Shown one piece after another: positions 57,921-64,000 of a DNA stretch of 64,000 nucleotides (within the stretch, counting starts at the first letter, position 1; the number at the start of each line of letters is the position of its first letter). The stretch lies in NCBI RefSeq assembly GCF_002865645.1, contig NW_020194512.1, positions 3,513,183-3,577,182 of the forward strand. The letters run 5' to 3'. Both the position numbers and the translations under genes were made by a program. Source of the stretch: Hyaloscypha bicolor E (Eukaryota > Ascomycota > Leotiomycetes > Helotiales > Hyaloscyphaceae). The notes below the pieces were generated by a model. That model was given only the letters and a program-made list of their open reading frames with translations. It had not been told where the DNA came from and ran no database searches.

Positions 57921-59545
57921 ATTAAAATTTCCGTTTCTGATTGTTCACTGCTCTCCAGGAACAATCCGAATTTCCCACTCTCGGTAGTCCGTAGCCAACA
58001 AAGGGTTGAATTGGGTGTTAGAGACGGGTATCCTTGAAGGATACGAGCTGTTACGTTTCTTGTAGGAGAATACTCGTTCGCAAGAGATATGAATGTTTGT
58101 AAGTGTCAATGTCGCGGTTCTGAGGAGTATCGGATCAAAATTCAAATGAAGTTTCTGTGAGGCCAATGACGACTAGACAGTCCAGGTCGAAATATCGAAA
58201 CAATTCTTAGCAAAGCGAGTTTACCAGATCGAGCTTGTAGAATGGCTTCGCGCTCCTTGCCGAAGATTAGCGCTGAAGTAATGGACCAGAAATTTGGTAA
58301 ATTTAGGTCTGTTGGAGCCGAATTGTTGTCATATTGGGATTTAGTCTGACAAGCGGCTCGGGCCGGGCAGTAAAGCTTCCTTGAATTTCTTTAGAATATA
58401 GCCCCTCTGCTAACAGAGTTTAAGATTGAAGCTAAATATTCCTTGAGTGGGCACCTTCTAGACTAGTTTCCATACCAATGCTTCTTCAATTCTTGTGCAA
58501 GCCGGTTTAGTTTTAGAAGTGCGGATGCGTGATACTTGTCGTGTTTCTATATATTTGAAAATGGCGAGAAGATCTTTCTCGGGTTAAGGTGAAAGTGCTC
58601 TAATTCTTGAATGGGGTTCAAAGAGCAGAAGCAACATATTAAGCAGGATCGGGTAAAAGGGCTGCATCACGTGACTTATTAGATTCCTCTTCCTGGACGA
58701 GCGTCCAGTCTCAAAGGGCATCAGGAATTTTAAGACTCTGCATCTATGTCACGCGAGGGCATCAACATACTGAAATTCTTTGGGAACAAAATTTCTTGTG
58801 ATGACTTGTGCAAATTCAGCCTCAGTGGATTCTTGCTTTTCTGACCTTTCCGACCACAAAAAGCGAGCGCTAAAAAGTTCACTAGGTTAACAATTATTTC
58901 ATGAACGTTTATTCCACTCTTGAGCTTTAAGTTCTCAGCGAATTTGCTCACTGTTCCAAGAACTTGGTAGAGCAGCTTAAGTCAGGTTCGAGGCTCTCAC
59001 ACGAGCCCCTTTTCAACCCCTTTCGGCTCGCTTAATTCCAGCAATCTTCTTTATTAACAGAAATGGAAGTTCTGGTTTCGAATCGAGATATCCAAAACAA
59101 TGCATAACATCAGATCCAGCTGAATAAAGGAAGTTCTGATGAGATGAGCTCTTGAAAGCCGGTGAATGTAGGTTTGCTCGGCCGCATCACCTGACCCATG
59201 CTAGCCGAGGAAGCACAACGACGTTTCACCGACTTCACCCCCCACTCTGGAGCGCATCAACTCAATAATTACTCAAACCCCCATCCGACCAATGGCTACG
59301 CATGTCAATTTTCACCCAAGGGATTGATGGTTCGTCCTGGTTGAGCGCGGGGACGCCGGCTATCACGTGCACGTACCGAGACGAGAACCACGAATGCTGC
59401 TGCCCCGCGGCCTGACCCGCCTCAGCTTCGTTTGGACGAGTCTTGCCGAACAATTGGTTGTTGGTTTTGAAAGTGCTCTTAGTGTGTAGCACACGGTGTC
59501 GTGGGATAGTATTGCAGACGGATCGCACAATAGGAAGAGATCCGA
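57921..59545. other. Intergenic region
   Basis: Short frames without recognisable features. No gene is supported. Confidence 0.35.
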
Positions 59546-59605
59546 ACACAATAGCTGGAATCGTCAAGTGAATCCACACAATAGCTGGATTCGTCAAGTG
59601 AATCC
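59546..59605. repeat. 30-bp direct repeat, two tandem copies
   Basis: Units at 59546-59575 and 59576-59605 both begin ACACAATAGCTGGA and end TCGTCAAGTGAATCC; they differ at one base (A/T at position 15). They lie 80-140 bp upstream of the 2EXR start codon at 59687, so they could be duplicated promoter elements. Confidence 0.85.
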
Positions 59606-59686
59606 GGATAGCGTTGTCCCCGACTGTCGGCTTTTCCGGCAGACATATCAAAACTCTTTCTTTCGGACTTCCTTCGACAAATAACC

Positions 59687-60655
59687 ATGGAAGGCCTATC
59701 CATCATGGACTCATGTTGTTCGTGCAATCCCGCGTCCAAGGTAAGTCGGTCTCATCTATCACGAACCAGTGCTGACTTCTCTTGACAGCTTGTTCACCAG
59801 CCAAAGAAACGGCGCTTCTCACAAATCGGAGCCCTTCAGACTCCGAAGCGTCGGCGTCTCCATCCCAAATTAGCCATTTCGACCTCCCTCAACGCCCGAA
59901 ACCGCATCTCCAAGCCTCTCGACCGCTTTCATCTCTTTCCCCGCCTCCCACCCGAGCTCCGGGAAAAGGTCTGGAAGGATGCTATGCCCCCACAAGTCCT
60001 CACCTGGCGTCAGCACCAACCCGTCCCGGCAGCTCTCCACACATGTTACGAGTCCCGCACCCTCTGGCTCGAGACGCACACCATCTCGCACTGGAAGACC
60101 AACGTCTTCGACCGCCACACCGCGTTCATCTCCAGCTCCTCCGACATCATGTACTTCCCCGGCGTCATCCCAGCTTTCAAAGACTGGACCGAGATCCCAA
60201 AATCGATTGATATGGTGACGGGCAGGGTGACCCTTGGCAGGTGGCTGCATGATGTGAAGAGACTGGCAATTCCATACGAGGCGGCGATCAGGGAGTTTGG
60301 GTTTAATGGCGGGTCGATGAGGGTCCCTCCACCTCCACCTCCACCTCCACCTGCTTGGGTCAAGGATGCACTACCTGTTGGTCCGTGGAAGAAATTGCTT
60401 TCCCGGTGCCCAAAGCTGGAGGAGCTGGTGGTCGTGATGGGAGTCGAGAGGAAGGGGCGAATGAGCGGGATTGAGAGTGAGGGGCAGTGGGAGGAAGTTA
60501 GTTCTGTCAAGCTTCCGGTTGAGCCTTGGGGGTGGCGCTGGGAGTTGCCGAATTTTAGGGTGAATGGTTGGAAGGCGGAGAGGTTGTCGAGGGTGAGGGA
60601 GTTGGAGGTTAGGTTTGTTAGGTTGGAAAGAGACTGGCAGGGACAATCAATGTAG
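59687..60655 (+). CDS. 2EXR-domain protein with a polyproline insert
   Basis: Exons 59687-59740 and 59789-60655 (48-nt intron) give 306 residues. A short Cys-containing N-terminus (SIMDSCCSCNPASK) and a basic segment (PKKRRF, PKRRRLHP), a possible nuclear targeting signal, precede the domain FHLFPRLPPELREKVWKDAMPP. The second block reads PVPAALHTCYESRTLWLETH, and DIMYFPG takes the place of the ..YFDF.. strand. A nine-residue Pro run encoded by CCTCCA repeats lies near residue 210. This copy is diverged from the 28-41 kb array and lacks their late C-terminal intron. Function unknown. Confidence 0.82.
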
Positions 60656-61041
60656 CATGAGAGCTTGGGACAATTGAAACTGGGCCTGGGCGATTGTCAC
60701 AGGAATGGCCTGGGACATTCACATTTGGAGTCTGGCGAATCGTATTTAAATGATCGGGAAATTCCGGTTGATCGAATGGAATGGTTCAGGAGGCAGCGGA
60801 ACAATGCCAACGCAGCAAGCAATGAATCAAATGAATCGATGAGAGATTGAAAGCAAGAACTGGATGGAGCGGTGTTTCGTGGTTTACAATTTCTATTTAA
60901 AGATTACTCTTTGATTTATAAACGCCGACTTCTAGACGATAGAGACGGCAATGTTCTAACTTGAGATCGACTGGAAACCCAGCCGTCGCCTCTGCTTTCA
61001 TAATGCAACACTCCCAAATAAGAAAGACAACTCCTATACTT
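60656..61041. other. Spacer between convergent genes
   Basis: 3' flanks of the 2EXR and nitrate transporter genes. Nothing else is recognised. Confidence 0.4.
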
Positions 61042-62618
61042 TTACTGACCACCGATTTGCCCCCTAGGCACGGGTCGGATCCACGAGCAAGCAACATTAA
61101 CACCAATCGAACACGCGCCAATGATCCAGATCGCCCTGTCATAGTGCACACCATTATATCTGAACACAATGGCAAAGATGATACCCCCTAGATTCCCAGA
61201 AGCGCCGACTATGCCACTCAGAATACCGTTGGCAAAAGGATGCACGTGCGGCACGACAGCGAAGTTCGCGCCGTTTGAAGCATCCATGAAGACCGCCAGC
61301 CCAGCAATGAGCCCGAACATCGTCTTCGTGTGGTGGGAGTTAGTTAGTCCAATAGCGAGTTCGAAACAGCCCATCACGATGCCGCAGAACACGAGCCAAC
61401 CCTTCTTACCCCAGATACTGCCTGTGTACTTGAAGATCAGATCGGAGACCACACCGCCGAGTGGTCGGAACACAACGTTGAGGAGGCCGAACATGGCAGC
61501 CCAGCGGCCGGTGCCGGTTTGGCCGAGTTTGGGGAAGTTCTTGAGGTAGTAAGAGCCGAGGATCGAGTTGATGGCTAGCTCGCCGCCAAAGGAGCAGGCG
61601 TAGGGTGCGGCGAGTGCGAGGGTTTGCAGGGAGAAGAAGACGGAGAGGCCCTCTTTGAGGGTTGGGGCTACGATGACTTCGCCTTCGGCGGTGTCAACGG
61701 GGAATACTGAAGTGTTGGCCTCGGTGTCCTTCTCGGACTTCTCAAGTGGAGAGGAGTCTTTGATGCTGTTTGTGGAGGAAGCGGGCGCAGTGATGGGGTC
61801 GCCGACGTGGTGGCGGGTGGCCCAGGAGCCCGTGGGGGTGTCCTCGCCGAGGAAGAGGATGGCGAGGCCTACGGCGGTGATAATGATGAAGGGGGCGATG
61901 AAAGAGACGCGCCATGCGACGTGGGCGGTCAAGTGTTGCTTCTTCATGAGGGAATCGAAGATGGCGGGCATCACGAAGTACTGAAACATTTGTCAGTCAC
62001 ACATCTGAAGGCTATCAAAATCGGAGGAGTCTCACGGTAATCCCGCCACCAGCGTTACCCCATCCTCCAGCGAGACCATTGGCAGTTCCGACGACATTTT
62101 TGTCGAAGAAGCCAGTGGACCAGACTTGGCAGGGAACGAACGAGGCGCCCAAGACACCGATGAAGAAGCGGAGGACGATGATTCCGGTGGGGGTCGTGAC
62201 GAGACCAGCCATGGCAGTAGGGATGGCGCCGGCGAGTAGACAGCCAGCAAAGATGAGACGGGGTCCGAAGCGATCACACAGAGGACCAGCCATGAGGCGG
62301 ATGACGAGCGTGCCGGTGAGACTCATGATGTTGGAGTTGGCGTACTCGTTCTGGCTCATGTGGAGGTCCTTCTTGATGGTGAGGGTCAAGAGAGGCGGGA
62401 ACGCATACCTTGATCGTTTATCAGCACTTCGTTGCCTCAATTTCGATAGTTTGGGGGCATATTTACCATGACAAGAAGGCGGTCATGAAACCCAACCAGG
62501 AGAAGAAGAATGTCCGCCCATACTTGTCGACAGGGTTAAGGACAGGAATGGAGCGCGCCTTCTTGTTAATCGGATTGATCTCCGGAGCAGCCCACAATTG
62601 GGAGACTGCGAAAGGCAT
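61042..62618 (-). CDS. Nitrate/nitrite transporter, NNP family of the MFS
   Basis: Exons 62618-62467, 62408-62036 and 61980-61042 join in frame to 487 residues, close to the roughly 500 of fungal NrtA/CrnA. The start [18 protein letters not shown] leads to [16 protein letters not shown] and TM1. Motifs include [14 protein letters not shown] (MFS loop 2-3), the nitrate signature [30 protein letters not shown], and the second signature [28 protein letters not shown]. The large central cytosolic loop between TM6 and TM7, typical of fungal NNP transporters, is present (about residues 210-270). It imports nitrate across the plasma membrane for assimilation. Two NirA-type and several GATAAG sites lie upstream. 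No reductase genes are in view. Confidence 0.94.
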
Positions 62619-63843
62619 ACCGGCAGTTTGTATTCCCGATGCACCTGGTGTTGTTGAAGTGTCGTCGTCGAGAAAAGTCTGAAATTGGCGAGGCGAAAAA
62701 AGAAGCAATGATCACGAGGACAGGGCGAGGCTGGCGCTGAATAACGAACGAAGTATAGGGGTGCGCTCAACTTCATATATAGTAAACAATCCGCGACTCA
62801 AAGAGGCGATGGAAAATGAAGATCTCCTTGGACCTGACTGTTTCCTTATCTGGGAAAAACCCTGGACACAGTGTTTTTCCTTCTCCACGGGACATTTTCG
62901 ACCGTGCGATTTGCGGAGAGAGGGAAGCGAGAGCCAGCTAAGCGCCACTGGGCGGAAGAAGCCTTCTGGCCCATTTTTGGGATATGTATGAGACGAGCAT
63001 CTGGGGATACAAGGATGGTCCTGTTCTCCTCAATTCCACGGAGATCTGGAATGCCTGGAGCTACGGTTTGATCCCCCTTTTGTTCGGGGACAACCTCTTG
63101 GCTGCAGCCAAAATCCTACCAATTGAACGTACCACCAATGACGAAATCAGTATCCAGGGGTACGAAGAAACTTGATACTATTCCCAAGAAAAAGCGTGAG
63201 ATAAGAGGATTATGTCTCAGTCCCACGCCCAAAGATAACGCTGGTATCTTTGTATCGTGGGATAGCACATGCAAAACGCCACGTCCTGCCCTGCCAAGCA
63301 TCAGCATGGCATCGGGAGGCTTGGAAAATGAGGGTCTCAGCTCCCAAAAGGGGTCTCGGCAATTTGGCGGGTCGATGGGGGTTATATATGTCTGAGGCGG
63401 CGGAGAAACCGGAGATGCAGAACATCGCCCACGCGAGATAAGGTTTTGGGGACGGGGATGGCGCCGCGGAGGCTTCAGGACTTGAACCTCAAGAGATGTT
63501 GGAGGAGAAGACAAACCCATCGACAATCAGCTGTGCCAGGTACACACACTCAGGTGAGAGGTGTGAAGGTCAACTTCAACAGCCGAGGAGAAGGTACAGA
63601 AGTACACGATGTCGAGGAAAATTGCTTTTGCAATGCGAGTTGAAAGTTTTCAAATCAGATAGGAGATGTCGTGGAGAAGCCAATTTCGAAATGAACTCTC
63701 GTGTGCCATTATTCTTCCGCAACCCAAATGTACATCGGTCACCTGACTGCTATCACATGACAAATCACATGACTACACATATCTTTCCCCGTCCACGTTA
63801 TCTTCTCCCTCTAGCTCAGCCGCTCGTTCTCAGCAGTCCGTAA
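62619..63843 (-). promoter_or_regulatory. Upstream region of the nitrate transporter with NirA-type and GATA sites
   Basis: On the transporter's strand, CTCCGTGG lies at 63043-63036 and CTCCGCGG at 63471-63464. Both match the CTCCGHGG consensus known for the Aspergillus nitrate regulator NirA. GATAAG cores, the AreA/NIT2 target, occur at 62850-62845 (minus) and at 63200-63205 and 63437-63442 (plus); a GATAAC is at 63234-63239. A CTATATATGAAG TATA element is near 62770-62781, about 155 bp before the ATG. Open frames in this stretch show no coding resemblance. Confidence 0.65.
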
Positions 63844-64000
63844 AGGAGCCACGCCATTATTTAAGCCTTAGCAATTAATTTTGGGTTAATAATAAACCCG
63901 GCAATAACCAAAATCACACACCTTAATAAAAGTACTAAGCTAGTAAATAGCAATAATTCAAGATACTATAGTGGGTTTTTTGTCTCTTGTTTCGTGACTC
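63844..64000. other. AT-rich end of the window
   Basis: AT-rich sequence with TTAATAATAAACC and AGCTAGTAAATAG motifs similar to the RIP-altered islands. It may be the edge of another repeat. Confidence 0.3.

Noticed and set aside
63446..63843. Overlapping + strand frames at the right end
   Set aside because: No recognisable domain; the stretch is better explained as the upstream region of the nitrate transporter.

Overview
The window is nuclear DNA of a filamentous ascomycete. Most genes carry short (45-130 nt) GT-AG introns with CTAAC/CTGAC-type branch sites. The gene families are fungal: Zn2Cys6 and Ace2/Swi5-like C2H2 regulators, a CBS-PB1 protein, an NNP nitrate transporter and 2EXR-domain proteins. 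AT-rich, CA/TG-poor islands look like repeat-induced point mutation (RIP). The 2EXR expansion would fit a Helotiales-type fungus, but that placement is inference; the sequence does not fix the species.

Layout. 1-5.5 kb: 3' end of a GDXG-family esterase, a LaeA-like methyltransferase of seven exons facing it, and an intronless zinc-independent MDR oxidoreductase; this could be the edge of a metabolic cluster. 5.7-11.4 kb: a degraded fungal membrane-protein gene with a Trp-to-stop change and two non-autonomous hAT-type elements with intact 8-bp target duplications. 11.4-18 kb: cytochrome b561 protein, MFS transporter and Zn2Cys6 regulator, all on the + strand. 18-21 kb: gene relics. 21.3-24.8 kb: an eight-exon amino acid permease with a 10-nt microexon and two GC-AG introns, then a fungal membrane protein on the - strand. 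26-34.3 kb: a transposon-rich stretch with a TA-flanked MITE, a second MITE, a solo LTR and a 3.6-kb RIP-degraded hAT element bounded by perfect target duplications. Around and after it (28.7-41.7 kb) lies an array of 2EXR-domain genes and pseudogenes, interrupted by a bacterial-type arsenate reductase gene. 43-50.7 kb: a conserved core block (Ace2/Swi5-like factor, divergent CBS-PB1 protein, mitochondrial ribosomal protein uS2, a small membrane protein). 51-62.6 kb: a secreted CE1-type carbohydrate esterase, two decayed paralogues of an unrecognised fungal family, a tail-anchored coiled-coil protein, another 2EXR gene and a nitrate transporter whose upstream region carries two NirA-type CTCCGHGG sites and several GATAAG sites.

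The core genes at 43-50 kb and 61-62.6 kb are intact and compact. The decayed genes lie mostly among the repeats and the 2EXR array, an arrangement like a gene-rich versus repeat-rich compartment boundary. All intron boundaries were read by eye from splice motifs and frame continuity; none is supported here by RNA data.
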